From Chloranthus sessilifolius (Eukaryota; Streptophyta; Magnoliopsida; Chloranthales; Chloranthaceae): 64,000 nt of DNA. The stretch covers positions 68,652,671 through 68,716,670 of the forward strand of contig CM037598.1 in NCBI GenBank assembly GCA_021018995.1. Reading direction: 5' to 3'. Positions 1 to 10,547 of this stretch are shown here, one piece after another. Position numbers and translations under genes: made by a program. Within the stretch, counting starts at the first letter, position 1, and the number at the start of each line of letters is the position of its first letter. The notes under the pieces were generated by a model. The model searched no databases and was not told the DNA's origin. It worked only from the letters and a program-made list of their open reading frames with translations.

Positions 1-2
1 AG

Positions 3-311
3 ACAGGGCCCTGCCCATGTAAGGAAGCGATGCTTCGGACCCAGATCGAGTCCCTATCCGTAGAGAGGCTGGCTTTGATCGAGGCTTTGGAAAAAGAAAG
101 GGTCAGAGCTGATATTACGGAGGTGAGAGCTGCTAGAGCCGAGAGCGAGGTCCTTCGGTTGATTGGTCTTTTGACTGAGTCCCGCAGTGCAGCTGAAGCT
201 TCACGGAGACGGCAGAAGAGTCTTCACGGTAGGTGGATGTCTGATCGAAATGCTCGCGAGGACTCCCTGCTTGCAGAGATTAGCGCTTTGAAGTGTGCTC
301 CCTGCCCTTGA
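3..311 (+). CDS. C-terminal coiled-coil end of an antisense PMD-type ORF of element 1 (partial)
   Basis: The frame is open from the left edge to a TGA at 309-311, so this is the tail of a longer gene. The visible protein is rich in Glu, Arg, Ala and Leu, with heptad-like spacing (start LRTQIESLSVERLALIEALE), as expected of a coiled coil. It runs opposite to the gag-pol of its element and lies beyond the integrase, the same relative place and orientation as the PMD gene at 37989-40152 of copy 2. Many plant PMD-type transposon proteins end in a coiled coil. The assignment to that gene is therefore inferred from position and architecture, since the PMD core itself is outside the window. Confidence 0.5.
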   Translation, partial: TGPCPCKEAMLRTQIESLSVERLALIEALEKERVRADITEVRAARAESEVLRLIGLLTESRSAAEASRRRQKSLHGRWMSDRNAREDSLLAEISALKCAPCP

Positions 312-1570
312 CCTGTTCCTGCACATATCGAAGATCATATACACGAGGGGGGGAAAGCCCCCTAACAGAGATCTCTTTTTGGGTTATCTTTTTCTGTTCT
401 TTTTTTTTTCTTTCATATATACACAGCTATACACATTTTGGGTTTTGTTTTTTTGTTGTAAAGGAAGCAGCAAAATAGAAAGTGTGTCATGTCGTTATCT
501 TTTTGGGACGTGACACTCAGTAGGCAACACTTGTAAAGAAAGGGAATGAAATCTATACATGCGCTCTTATTTTTCTTTTTGTAATTCTGCAATGTAAGAC
601 TTTTTATGGGGATTTTTTCTTTCACCTAGTGGGGTTTCTTTCTTTTCTTTTTTTTTTTTTTATGGACAAGGGGAATCTATTTTCTTCTTCTTTTTTTTTG
701 TTGGAATTTTCTCCCCCACAGTGTGAGGCTTTTTATGGAAAAGGGAAATCTATTTTCTTTTTTGGAATTTTCTCTTCCACAGTGTGAGGCTTTTTATGAG
801 AAAGGGAAAGCTATTATCTTTTTTAGAATTTTCTCCTCCACAGTGTGAGGCTTTTTATGGGAAAGGGGAATCTATTTTCTTTTTTGGAATTTTCTCCTCC
901 ACAGTGTGAGGCTTTTTATGGGAAAGGGAAATCTATTATCATTTTTGGAATTTTCTTTTCTTTTGTGATGCCGGTAACCTCAAGGCCAAACCAGCGGGTC
1001 CCTTTTTGAGCATGGTGGAACCCTGTTGGTGAGGCACATATTTTTTCCTTTAAACATGGGAAGGTCAGCTGTCCTCTGTCTTTCCCTCTGGGTGGACCTT
1101 AAAGAGAGCTTTCTTCCGGGTTGTAATGTGATTGGGGTTCAAACAGGTTGGGTTTTTTCTGGGGATTTGGATCTAAGCTTTGAGTGAATTTCAGATTGGG
1201 TGACTCCTCTTTCTTTTCGGGAGCTTTTTATGCCCCAGTCATCATTCATTTTTTTGGGGTTTTTTTGTTTTTTTTTTTTTGGGTACCCCTCTTTTTCTTT
1301 GTTTTTTTTTTGGGGGGCGCCTTCTTCTTCTTCTTTTGGTTTGGATTTTTCCTCCCTCCTTTCTTTTTTTTTTTTTTTGGAATTTTGGGTGGGGTATATG
1401 AAAGAAACGGTTGTTGGCCCGAAGTGTGTAGCAAAAAGGGGTGAAGGTTTTTAGGGAATATTCTTTTGGGCCACTTGACTTTGAAATGATGGCCTCTTTT
1501 ATGGAGCCCTTAAGCAGTCACGCATCTACTTTTATCAAAACTTACCTTGTCCCAAGACCTATGAGTAGAA
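312..1570. other. Non-coding 3' region of element 1, T-rich
   Basis: No gene is seen between the end of the antisense ORF and the end of integrase. Close after the ORF stop is a small hairpin-capable G-run/C-run around 347-364. The rest is a T-rich plus strand (purine-rich on the element's sense strand) with a 61-bp tandem repeat and long T/G homopolymer stretches at 1240-1380. Short Phe-rich or Lys-rich ORFs here are low-complexity artefacts. Confidence 0.7.
661..963. repeat. 61-bp tandem repeat, about 5 copies, in the 3' region of element 1
   Basis: The word GTGTGAGGC recurs at 721, 782, 843 and 904, exactly 61 bp apart. It is followed each time by TTTTTATG, an A/G run, CTATT, a T run and GGAATTTTCTC. 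The first and last copies are partly diverged. Tandem repeats in the 3' untranslated region are common in Tat/Ogre-type elements. Confidence 0.9.
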
Positions 1571-2710
1571 CTTACGGAGGTATCCAGCGTTGATGGGCTC
1601 AGGAAAGTAGTCTCCGTCCATGGTGGCGAGGCGAACGGCGTATCCTGGCAGAACCTCTCGGACGACGTAGGGTCCTTCCCAATTTGGCCTAAACTTCCCT
1701 CTCGGATCGGTGTGGAGAGACAGAAAAATTTTCTTCAGTACAGTGTCCTACCCTCAGATCTCGGCCACGGACGCGCTTATTGTAAGCACGTGCAATTCTC
1801 CTCTGATAGACCTGAGTGTGGCATAAGGCTAGGAGTCTTTCCCTCTCAGCCTCAGGTAGATGGGATTCTAAAAGGATACGGAGTGACGGTACCTCGACCT
1901 CAACGGGTAGCACGGCCTCGGTCCCATACACAAGGGAGAATGGTGTTGCCCCTGTTGTGGTGCGAATAGAGGTTCTATAGGCCCAAAGTGCGAAGGGTAA
2001 CTGCTCACTCCAATCTCTGTAAGTAACTACCATCTTCTCCAGGATGCGGATCAGAGTTTTGTTGGCTGCCTCTACTGCTCCATTCGTCTGAGGCCTGTAC
2101 GGGGATGAACGATGATGCTTGATCTTGAACTGCTCACACAAGGTCCGAATGTGCCTATTAGCGAAATTAGTGCCATTATCAGTGATGATATCTTTGGGTA
2201 CACCGAATCTGCAAATGATGTTGTTTTTGATAAACTTCTCAACATGGCTAGCCTTAATGCTCGTATAGGAGGCTGCCTCTACCCATTTTGTAAAGTATTC
2301 CACAGCGACGAGGATGAATTGATGTCCATTGGAAGCCTTAGGATGGATCTTGCCGATGACGTCGAGACCCCAGGTGGCGAATGGCCAAGGGGTGGCCATG
2401 CTGTGTAAGTCAATGGCCGGAGCGTGTATTAAGCTGGAGTGCTCTTGGCATTTGTAGCACTTTTGTACGTGCTTGCAGCAATCAGTCTCCAAAGTAGTCC
2501 AAAAATACCCTTGCCTTAGAATTTTCTTAGCAAGCATGTGACCGCTGACGTGGGCTCCGCAGACCCCTTCATGAATCTCCTTCATGATCTCAATCGCTTC
2601 CCTCTGGGTTAGGCATCGGAGCAGAATATTGTCGTGAGACCGTCTATACAGGAGATCGCCGCAGATGACATAGTTTGTTGCCAATCGCTGGATGGTGCGT
2701 TTGTCTACCT
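1571..2710 (-). pseudogene. Integrase of Tat element 1 (frameshifted near C-terminus)
   Basis: The integrase inserts retroelement cDNA into the host chromosome. In the 414-residue open frame ending at 1689, the HHCC zinc-binding domain is visible (H121, H128, C159, C162). The catalytic core has D191 in GLDVIGKI, D252 in ITDNGTNF and E288 in GAVEAANKT, giving the family's D,D-35-E spacing. A one-base frameshift near 1745 puts the chromodomain-less C-terminal part into another frame: EGPYVVREVLPGYAVRL and the terminal LRKFY tail are still readable down to about 1571. The core residues are all present, so the damage is limited to the C-terminal end. No chromodomain is seen, as expected for Tat. 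Confidence 0.9.
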
Positions 2711-2859
2711 TTGATGTTCCTTCCGAGACAGTTCGGGTCTCGAGGAAATTCTTGATGTCTGAGAACCAGGGTGGTTCATCCTCTATCTCCGTAGGTCCTT
2801 CGATCAGGTGACAGAAAGCCGGTTCGTTCCTCTGCTCTATCATGATCGGCTTCATCACC

Positions 2860-3299
2860 ACTCCATATGGAATCTCAACCATAGAGGCCAGGGTAGCCAG
2901 GGCGTCAGCAAACCGATTTCTTGCTCGTGGCACATAAGAGAAGGTGACTTCCTCAAAGCAGGTTATCAGATCCTCCAGATGTTCATGGTATGGGATCAGT
3001 TTCTCATCCTTGGTCTTTCAATCCCCGTTGGTTTGGCATATAATTAACTGTGAATCTCCAAAGACCCTAAGGTGAGTTATATTTAGATTAAGAGCCACCT
3101 GTAAACCAGCTGTACAGGCCTCATACTCGGCCATATTGTTGGTGCAGGGGAAGTTCAATTTGATTGAGATGGGTATATGGGATCCTTTCGACGAGATAAG
3201 AATGGCGCCAACTCCTTGGCCCTCGACATGCGATGCCCCATCGAAGTGCATTACCCAGGGCTCCTCTGTTTCCTCTGTATCCTCGTCGGTCATGAACAA
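2860..3299 (-). pseudogene. Archaeal-type second RNase H (aRH, RVT_3-like) of element 1
   Basis: This is an RNase H of the archaeal/plant RVT_3 type, distinct from the gypsy RNase H next to RT. The visible landmarks are MHFDGASHVEGQGVGAI (first catalytic D), NNMAEYEA (catalytic E) and VFGDSQLI (catalytic D), followed by the closing VPRARNRFADALATLAS. Its place between the first RNase H and integrase is typical of Tat elements, where the original RNase H is often degenerate and this one is thought to supply the activity. A nonsense codon (TGA, where Trp is expected) at about 3018-3020 cuts it, and the reading frame continues past it at 2933. Confidence 0.85.
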
Positions 3300-3394
3300 A
3301 ATGTCTTTATCGGGGAATTCGGTCCTTAGAGGCTCATAGTTCGGCAGAGGGTTCTCAGCAAGATGATCGACGAGTGCTTGCCCCTTAATCGACT

Positions 3395-3790
3395 TCTAGG
3401 TGACATAAGTAATGTCAAACTCAGATAGGAGTAGTTGCCAATGTGCAGTTCGGCTAGTGAGAGCAGGTTTCTCGAATAGGTACTTAAACGGATCCATCTA
3501 TACTAGAAGTAGAACGACCTGGGATAACAGGTAGTGTCGAAGTCTCTGAGTAGCCCAAACGAGCGCCAGGCATGCTTTCTCCAGATGAGAATAGCGCGTC
3601 TCGTAATCAGTGAATTTCTTGCTTAGGTAATAGATGGCCTGCTCTCTTCTTCCCATCTAATCATGCTGTCCTAACACACAGCCCATGGAAAACTCAGTCG
3701 TGGACAAGTACATTATCAGAGGTCTATCAGGTACGGGCGGTACTAATACCGGAGGTTTCAGGAGATAACCTTTAATCTTGTCGAATGCAG
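3395..3790 (-). pseudogene. Gypsy-type RNase H region of element 1, degenerate
   Basis: Conceptual translation on the minus strand after the RT thumb gives PPVLVPP...RPLIMYLSTTEFSMGCVLGQ, then QAIYYLSKKFTDYETRYSHLEKACLALVWA in segments, matching the RT-linked RNase H (RNaseH_2 type) of Ty3 elements. The acidic residue usually found in the first strand is not evident, a common state in Tat elements that carry a second RNase H. At least three in-frame stop codons interrupt it, including the TAG at 3792-3794 just before it. Confidence 0.75.
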
Positions 3791-3791
3791 C

Positions 3792-4951
3792 CTAGCAGTC
3801 GTCATTCCATTCAACCGGTGAGTCCTTTCTCAGCAGCTTGAAGATTGGTGCGCATATCAGAGTTAACTGTGGGATGAAAGAATTCATGTACTGGATCCTG
3901 CCTAAAAAGCCTCTGACTTCCTTCTCTGTAGATGGTGGCGGCATCTCAGTGATAGCCTTGATCTTGGTCGGATCGACCTTGATCCCTCTCCTACTGACAA
4001 TAAAGCCCAATAGCTTTCCGGACATAGCACCAAACGTGCATTTCTGGGGATTCAACCGCAACCTGTATTTTCTCAACCTCTCGAATAGCTTCTGAAGGTT
4101 TACCAAGTGGTCCTCCCTTTCTGGTGATTTGGCAATCATGTCGTCGACGTATACTTCGATCTCCCGGTGCGTCATGTCGTGGAACAGGGTCGTCATTGCT
4201 CTTTGATAGGTTGCCCCAGCATTCTTCAGCCCGAATGGCATTACTTTGTAGCAGAAGGTTCCCCAAGGGGCAATGAACGTCGTCTTCTCGCGATCAACCT
4301 CTGCCATCTTTATCTATTGTATCCTGAGAATCCATCCATAAATGAGAGCATTCCATGCTTTGCGATGTTATCGACCAAGATATCGATGTGTGGTAGTGGG
4401 AAATCATCCTTAGGGCTTGCCTTGTTGAGATTTCGGAAGTCGATACACATTCGAACCTTTCCATCCTTCTTTGGTACGGGGACGATATTGGCTAGCCACT
4501 GTGGGGACGATACACATTCGGGTCGAAGTCGTCTCAGCTTCTGTTTCACCGGCTTAACATCAGGGTAGAGTGGCAACTCATGCTCAACCAGATCGGTATC
4601 CAAACCAGGCATGTCCTCATACGACCATGCGAAGACGTCTTGGTATGACCGAAGGAAGTCTATCATACCTTTCCTCTCTGCAGGGGACATCGACGTTCCT
4701 ATTTTGGTGATTCTAGGGGCCTCTGTAGTGCCCAAATTGACATCCTCTGTCTCTTCGACGATCGGGGCAGGGCCATGCTCAAAATTGGCGAATTGTTTGA
4801 GGAGCTCATTGGGGAGCTCGTCGGTTTGGCATTCCTCGTCCAGATTCGTGACTCCTACCTCTCCTTGTATTTCTATAGGGAAGGGGTTGGCTTCACATGG
4901 GACGGGTATCACGACATTGATTTTAATTTTATTGGGAATTTTAAAGGACAA
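3792..4951 (-). pseudogene. Reverse transcriptase of element 1 (frameshift and internal deletion)
   Basis: RT copies the element RNA into cDNA. The N-terminal part (4951-4310) has the linker, LPLYPDVKPVKQKLRRL, WLANIVPVPKKDGKVRMCID and the FMDGFSGYN motif with the first catalytic Asp. The C-terminal part (4307-3792) has the palm with YVDD (residues 53-56 of that frame), the primer grip region and the thumb. A single-base deletion at about 4311, just after GYN, separates the two frames; copy 2 has an intact CAG ATA there. Compared with copy 2 at 35740-35815, about 20 codons are missing between KLRRL and PQWLAN. The TAG at 3792 lines up with CAG in copy 2. Confidence 0.92.
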
Positions 4952-5159
4952 TATTTTTGGAATTGGTATTTTTTCTATTTTTATGATCTTTTGTATTTTT
5001 TCGGAGGTCAGCCCCTGGCGAGGTGGATCTCTATATATACAAGGTAGAGTGGTCCAGAGGCTAACCTCACTTTTTACAGGTTGTTTTTTTTTAGAGAGTC
5101 GGTGCCATTTTCATGGCATTTGGCGGCTCTCAAGAGTTGGGGCAAGGATGCCCAATTAC

Positions 5160-5873
5160 TCACCGCGAGGCTTGGCCTTTACCTCTTTGATCAGGAGCGA
5201 CATCGGTAGGCTCTTGCAGTTCTTCCCTCAACATATTTACAGAGGGATCCTCCGGGACCTTGTCCTCTATGGTTAGGAGGGGCCCAGAGTGGTTGGTGCT
5301 GGAGTGAGGGGTGGAACGGGGAACTTCTTCCTCAAACAAGGAAAGGGCGGCTAAGTCCATTTCGAAGTCTGGGGGGATGATGTAGGGATTGGTGGGGTGG
5401 ATTGAGGTAGGCTTATGTGGGGTTACCCTCGTCTCCCCATTCAGATCAATTTTTACTACCCCGACGCTCACAAAGGTTTCACGGATGTGGGGGCGAGCGT
5501 GAGGTTCCTCTTCCAAGATGACTCCTCTGGCCTTGGCGGCTGCTGCGGCTCTCATCTTCTCCTTGGCTTCTCTGACTTCCTCTTCTCTGGGCCTGTAGCC
5601 TAAGCCGAATTTAGTTTGTTGCCCCTTGGCCTTGACGGGGTCTCTTCTTCCTTGAAGGCGTGGGCCCAGTCCTTTCCCTTTTTGATGGCCCCATCTCTGG
5701 AGCATGAACACAGCTGCGTCCATGCCTCCTCCAGTTTTATCCAGGGTCTTTTCAGTTGGTTCGAGGGTAACATTTGAGAAGTCATACTCAAATCGATGGA
5801 GATCGGCGTCCTCAGCTGTGTGCGGTATGTTCAACACTTTCGGATTCTCAATGTGCAGAGCGCTCTTCCCCAT
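5160..5873 (-). pseudogene. G-patch-containing segment between protease and RT of element 1
   Basis: The 237-residue open stretch continues the protease polyprotein after a nonsense codon. Residues 50-93 contain AAVFMLQRWGHQKGKGLGP, LQGRRDPV and FGLGYRP, the glycine spacing of a G-patch domain, a small RNA-associated module also known downstream of the protease in betaretroviruses. It is followed by a charged Ala/Lys/Glu stretch and an acidic linker leading to RT. Copy 2 has the same block at 34518-34800. The stretch between 5160 and 4951 contains several stops and no clear domain. Confidence 0.7.
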
Positions 5874-5924
5874 GTCCTCTCTGCTCTCACCTATGATGGT
5901 GACAATTTTTCCTTCTGAGATGAA

Positions 5925-6830
5925 TCAGAGCTTTTGGTGCAGGGTAGATGGTATTGCTCCGAGCTTATGTATCCACGGCCGGCCCAACAGCAGATTGAAG
6001 GTAGACTTGATATCCATCACTTGAAAGGGGGTGGTGAAGGTTTGCGGTCCAAGGATCAGGTTCAGGTCTACTTCTCCTATGATTTCCCTTCTAGTGTTGT
6101 CAAATCCCCATGCGCTTGATATGGATGGCCGAAAAGTGTCAGGGTTCGCCCCAATTTTGATTGCCGTCCTTAGAGGGCATACGTTCAGCGCCGACCCGTT
6201 GTCGATCAGGACCAACAGTACCACCAAGTTCCCTACTTCCACTGTTATATTCAGGGGTTTAGAATGGTCATTCCCCTCGATTGGTAGGTCTGCATCGGTG
6301 AAAGAGATGGCGTTTAGGGCCAACACTTGCCCTATTATTTCCCCTACTTCATCTGGAGTTACATGGGTGGAGACATGCGCGTCCTTGAGCGCTCCCATTA
6401 GGGCTTGAAAGTGGAGTGGAGACGTGACTAACAAATCCCACACGGTAATATGTGCGGGTGTTCTCTTGAGTTGTGTCTCCAGTATGTGTTCCCTGACCAT
6501 TTTTTGAAAGGGATTTCCTGTGGCCTGTTCTTTCTTCTTTTCCTCTCCTCTGACTGCCCCCGATGCTTCTGATTGGGTAGAAATCAGGCCCGATCGGGTA
6601 ACGAATTCAACAGCCTCTTCTTGGTTGCACCCGACATTAATGTCCGTCTGTTCATAGCTCAACGGCACCTGATGTAGGTCATAAGCAGGTTTTAGGATGA
6701 GAAATGGAGTGCGTAAGGATTCCGGGGAGGATTGGGCCGGATATACTGGTTTCTCGGGTTCGACCAGGTTAACTCCAATGGGGGGTGGAATGGTAGTGGG
6801 GGGAATTGACAGAATTGGACTTATGGGCAT
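5925..6830 (-). pseudogene. Aspartic protease (retropepsin-like) region of element 1
   Basis: This segment is the polyprotein protease that would cleave Gag-Pol. A conserved upstream region (QKMVREHILETQLKRTPAHI, then TSPLHFQALMGALKDAHV) precedes the active-site loop LVLIDNGSALNVCPL, with DNGS in place of the more usual DTG or DSG. The flap and second strand end in NLLLGRPWIH, the conserved hydrophobic-G element, then AIPSTLHQKL. The open frame stops at a TGA at 5925-5927 where copy 2 reads through (HQKLKFAF). The active-site Asp is present, so the break is downstream of the catalytic core. Confidence 0.83.
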
Positions 6831-6869
6831 GGAGGGGGCTTGTACTGGTGTTACCTGGGCATGGTAGGA

Positions 6870-7904
6870 CTAGTGGTGATTGGGTGACGAGGGGATTGGG
6901 TGAGGTTTTGCTTGTCCGGGTGGCGGTGGAGTTGGATTAGGGCCAAAATAGCGAAGGGATGGCAGGAGCGTGACTGGGCTGGAGGGATGGGGAGACGTTT
7001 GAGGTGTGGTGGGCGCGGGGTGATAGGGATATGAAGGGTTTGTATATGGGGAGGTATGATGGGATGGTGATGGGTTTGTGGATGAAGTGGGGTAAATTGG
7101 GGACGATGGAGTTGTGCATTGAGCGGGATGACCGGGACATGGCGGGGTAGTGGGTGGAATGGGGGGATATAAAGGGTTTGTGGCATGGTGGGATGATGAT
7201 GGGTTGGTAGATGAAATGGGATAGATTGAGGATGATGGAGTTGTGCATGGAGCGGGGTAATTCGGGGGTGATGGAGGGGTGTATGGGGTAAATTGGGTGG
7301 CGGGACTTGAAGGCGTGTATGGAATGGGGTAACTTGATGATGGCGGAGCATTGTATTGGGTGGAGGGACTTGAGGGTATGTATGGGGTAGGATAATATGG
7401 GGATGGCGGAATTGCGTAAGGAACATGATGATTTATGTGTGATGGAGGGGTGTATGGGGTAAATTGGGCGTGGGGTGGATATGCGTATGATTGCGACGGG
7501 GCTGTGCCCGTTTGGATTTGATAGGCGGGAGCGGGGGTGGAAAAATACTGCCCTAAATCTAAGGGCTCCTCTTGGCAAGTTGGTGTGGGAAAATAATCGG
7601 CAAGATACAGTGGCTCGATCACCCCAACAAATAGTTCATCTTCGTTTGGCCTGGGGAGTGAAAATTCCTCCTGATTGCTAATATAATTTGAAGGGTCAAA
7701 TTCTTCTTCTTCTTCCTCTATCCAATGTATGTTAGGCCTGGGGCCTCCTGGGTGGGTGGTAGAGGGGCTTGATGGATATTCTGGTTCTGCCCTTGGGGAA
7801 ATGACGGGGGTATGATCTTTCCCGCCTCTATCAGATCTTAGACCGCGTGCTTTAACGGGAAGCACCGGTCCGTAGGGTGACCCAGTCCCTGGTGGAAATT
7901 GCAA
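6870..7904 (-). pseudogene. Proline-rich repetitive linker of Gag-Pol, element 1
   Basis: A long Pro/Ser/Thr/Tyr/His-rich region joins Gag to protease. Its N-terminal part has an acidic patch (IEEEEEEFDPSNYI) and ELFVGVIEPLYLADYFPTP, matching copy 2 at 33060-33240. The rest is imprecise repeats built on YTPPSP, YPAPCTTPSSSIYP and STNPSSSHH. The frame differs from the preceding Gag tail, so there is a frameshift between 7838 and 7904. Other long ORFs overlapping it on the same strand are translations of the same biased DNA in other frames. No enzymatic domain is seen. Confidence 0.6.
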
Positions 7905-8254
7905 TGCAGATTCTGATCGTAATTCCTTGGTATTGGATGGGGTGGCGGGCGAGGTTGGAGTAAATTGACTAGGCCTTTCTGTAGTAACACCGGCAGTAAG
8001 ACACTCAAGGATTGCCCCAATGGGGTGAATACTCGTTCGAAACGTGCTTTCATCTGTTCTGGGGTAAACGGGGCTCTTGGTCCGTTGCTTGGCCTTGGTA
8101 CTTGCTCGAAACGGGTCGGGGGTGGTTGTGTAACGAGTTTATGTCGGGGCGTTGGTATTGGCACAGGGTAAACAATGTTACATACCTCATCACGGTCTTC
8201 TTTCAATTCTTGGCTCGGCGGCTTTTCGAACCCCGGTGGCCCCATTGGCCACAT
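7838..8254 (-). pseudogene. Gag C-terminal part with zinc-knuckle-like motif, element 1
   Basis: This continues Gag toward its nucleic-acid-binding end. A Pro/Arg-rich stretch precedes FTPLGQSLSVLLPVLLQKGLV and then CNFHQGLGHPTDRCFPLKHAV, a CxxH-x4-HxxxxC arrangement typical of Tat Gag proteins, in which the usual CCHC knuckle is altered. The segment is also found in copy 2 (CNFHQGPGHPTDCCFSLKHV near 32880). It overlaps the next segment in a different frame. Confidence 0.65.
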
Positions 8255-8906
8255 TCCTTCCTAACCTGCCCTCTCTAATGGCGTCTTCGCAATGATTGGC
8301 ATTTCGGACAAGATCAGCGAAACTTGACTGCTGCTGATATACTAAAAAATCTGCGATGACTGGGAGTGCTCCTTTGGTTATCAATTCGATCTGCTCATCA
8401 TCGAGAATCTGATGAGTTACCTGAGCGGCTAAGGCCGTCCACCTCCCTAAGTAAGCACTAAATGTTTCATCATGTCTTTGCTTTAATCGAGCCAAGTCCG
8501 ACTTCCTTGGTTCTATGTCCATGTTATAGACATATTGTTCTTGAAATAATCGTGTCAGGTCTTTCCAATTTTTTATCAAGGATGGTTCTAGGGATGTGAA
8601 CCATCTCAGTGCTGGGCCCGTCAAACTCTTCTAGAACACTTTGATGAGGAGTTGTTCATCTCCGCCATACTGGCACATATCCCCACAGTAAGATTTCAAG
8701 TAGGGGATGGGATTGCCAGTGCCATTATACGTATCAAATGATGACATCTTGATTTTCTGTGGCAGGGGGACGTCAGAGAACAGACATAAGTCTGAGAAGT
8801 CCGTCGAGTGTAGTTCCATTCCTCCCATCTTCATCAGTTGCTTCTGTATTCTGTCTATCTGTTCTTTCAGCTGCTCTGGCTCCTTCGAGGCTGCGGTGGG
8901 GGCCAC
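8190..8906 (-). pseudogene. Gag capsid-like domain (Retrotrans_gag), element 1
   Basis: This is the structural Gag domain that would assemble the virus-like particle. A predicted coiled coil (EPEQLKEQIDRIQKQLMKMG) leads to the core: FDTYNGTGNPIPYLKSYC, LTGPALRWFTSLEP, then FQEQYVYNMDIEPRKSDLARL and ETFSAYLGRWTALAAQV, all typical of the plant Ty3 Gag family. A TAG at 8631-8633 splits the domain; copy 2 has CAG at the aligned codon (KVFQKSLTG), so one C-to-T change explains the break. Confidence 0.85.
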
Positions 8907-9164
8907 TTCCCCCTAATTTGGTTTTACCCTAGGTGTGATGATGGTGGGCCCGGGAGGGTTAAAACTGGCAGTTCCTCCACTGTTGCGAATCTCATCCTCC
9001 TCGTACTATTGGTCGTGGTATTGGTGAGGGGCGAGCTCTGCTATTTGGACTTGGGGGGTGATGGGTTGGATGACTTGGTGGGGCCATATGGTTTGTAAGG
9101 GATGAGAAGGGATGAATGGGTGAGCGTTCTGTGGGTAAGTGATGTGCTGAGTTGGTGGCACATT

Positions 9165-10547
9165 CTAGGGGTGATGAGGGTGTGATTGAGATGGCGGGAT
9201 GTTGTGGTTTTGAGGAATGGGATGGATTGGATTTCCCGTTGGAGGTGGGATGGGGGCGTAAGGGGTATAGGTGAATGAAGGATATTGGTGAGGGGGTATG
9301 GGGTTAGTGAATGGGCTTTGATGAGCGTGGGCAGATGGGCCTTGAGTTTGAGGGATTTGGGTTTGATGGTTTTGGGAGGCTTGGGTGGCCTTGGGCACAG
9401 GTGTGGGACTTTGGGCCAATGGGCCTTGTTGAGTTTGGGTTACTGGGCCATGAGGGGGGTGAGTTTGTGTCCATGGGCCCTGGGCTTGGGTTTGATAGGT
9501 TTGGGTCCAAAGGCCCTGGGTCTGATGGGCTTGGGCTTGGGCCCATGGGTTTTGAGGGTTTTGGGTCTGGGCCTGGGTTTGGTGGGCTTGGGCTTGGGCC
9601 CATGGGTTTGGAGGTGTTTGGGCTGGGGCCTGGGCTTGGGCCCATGGGTTTTGCGGGTTTTGGGCCTGGGCCTGGGTTTGGTGGGCTTGGGCTTGGGCCC
9701 ATGGATTTTGCGGGTTTTGGGCCTGGGCCCATCTCTCTAGAGGTGTTTGGGCTGGGGCCCATGGATTTGTGTGGGTTTGGGTCTGGAATTGAGGTGGGGT
9801 ATTTTGGGAGGTATGGACAATGGGTGGTTGGGCATGGTTAGGAGGGAATGGGGTATGGAGGTTTTGGAAATTTGGATGCTGGGTTTGAGGGGTAGGGTTG
9901 CGAGAAGCAGCCCACAGGGCATACATCGTCCTCATGTCCTCCATCGAGGGCATGGACTCAGGTGTGAGATTGGGGGGTGATGGATCACTTAAGGATGGAG
10001 GTGGTTGGGAGGAATTGGGCCTGACCCGGGTAAATGGGGGGGTATGTTGGGATGTGGATGGGCCATGTGGTGGGAATGGTATGTGAGATGGGGTGGATGG
10101 GATGTAAGATGTTGGGGGCATGGGTGATGAGAGGGATGGAACATGGGAAGTAGGCGAGGGATGGGACTCCCTGGAGGGTCTTTGGAAGTATGGGGATGCA
10201 GTAAGGGTGTTTGGATGGGAGATGGGGATGTAAGGATCGGTTGGGAAATGAGGGGTTTCAGTAGGGGATGAAAAAGGGGTATGTTGGGAGAATGTAAGGG
10301 AAGGGGATGAGGTGGAGGTGAACACGGGTGCTCCAAATGGGCCCGTGATATCGAACCTGGTTTGGGTGAAGGTGTCGGAGATCGGGTCTTCTCCTATACG
10401 GGAATGGGAAGGGGATGACGGTGGGGATGTATCGGCTCTTGACATGATCCACTGACGAGTGTTGTATTGATGTCGCGGATAAGGGCTGAATACCTTCCTG
10501 GTTCTTCTCCTACAGGCCGGGTTTGAGGTCGCCGTAGTGCCGGTCAC
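9165..10547 (-). pseudogene. N-terminal Pro/Gln-rich Gag extension with tandem peptide repeats, element 1
   Basis: This 460-residue open stretch begins at the first Met after the leader and is in the right place to start Gag. The N-terminus is basic (ACRRRTRKVFSPYPRHQYN), then Pro/Ser/Thr/His-rich. PSMEDMRTMYALWAASRN aligns with PSIAMMEMFQAYNRWKASQN in copy 2. From about 9490 to 9770 it consists of repeats of NPWAQAQ and AHQTQAQ type, encoded by tandem DNA repeats containing TGGGCCCAAGCC-like words. It ends at a stop at 9165. Homology to copy 2 suggests that the frame should run on through 9164-8907, so the stop is probably a mutation. Confidence 0.65.

Noticed and set aside
1184..1454. Phe/Gly-rich and Lys-rich ORFs
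   Set aside because: Homopolymer T/G runs give low-complexity translations in all frames.
6851..7578. Additional minus ORFs rich in Pro/His/Ile overlapping the Pro-rich linker
   Set aside because: They are alternative frames of the same biased DNA; the frame with the acidic IEEEEEEFDP and ADYFPTP landmarks was kept.
9285..9841. Plus-strand Gly/Leu-rich ORFs (GLGLGPWVLR type)
   Set aside because: They are the reverse complement of the NPWAQAQ repeat region of Gag, in the wrong orientation and with repeat-driven composition.
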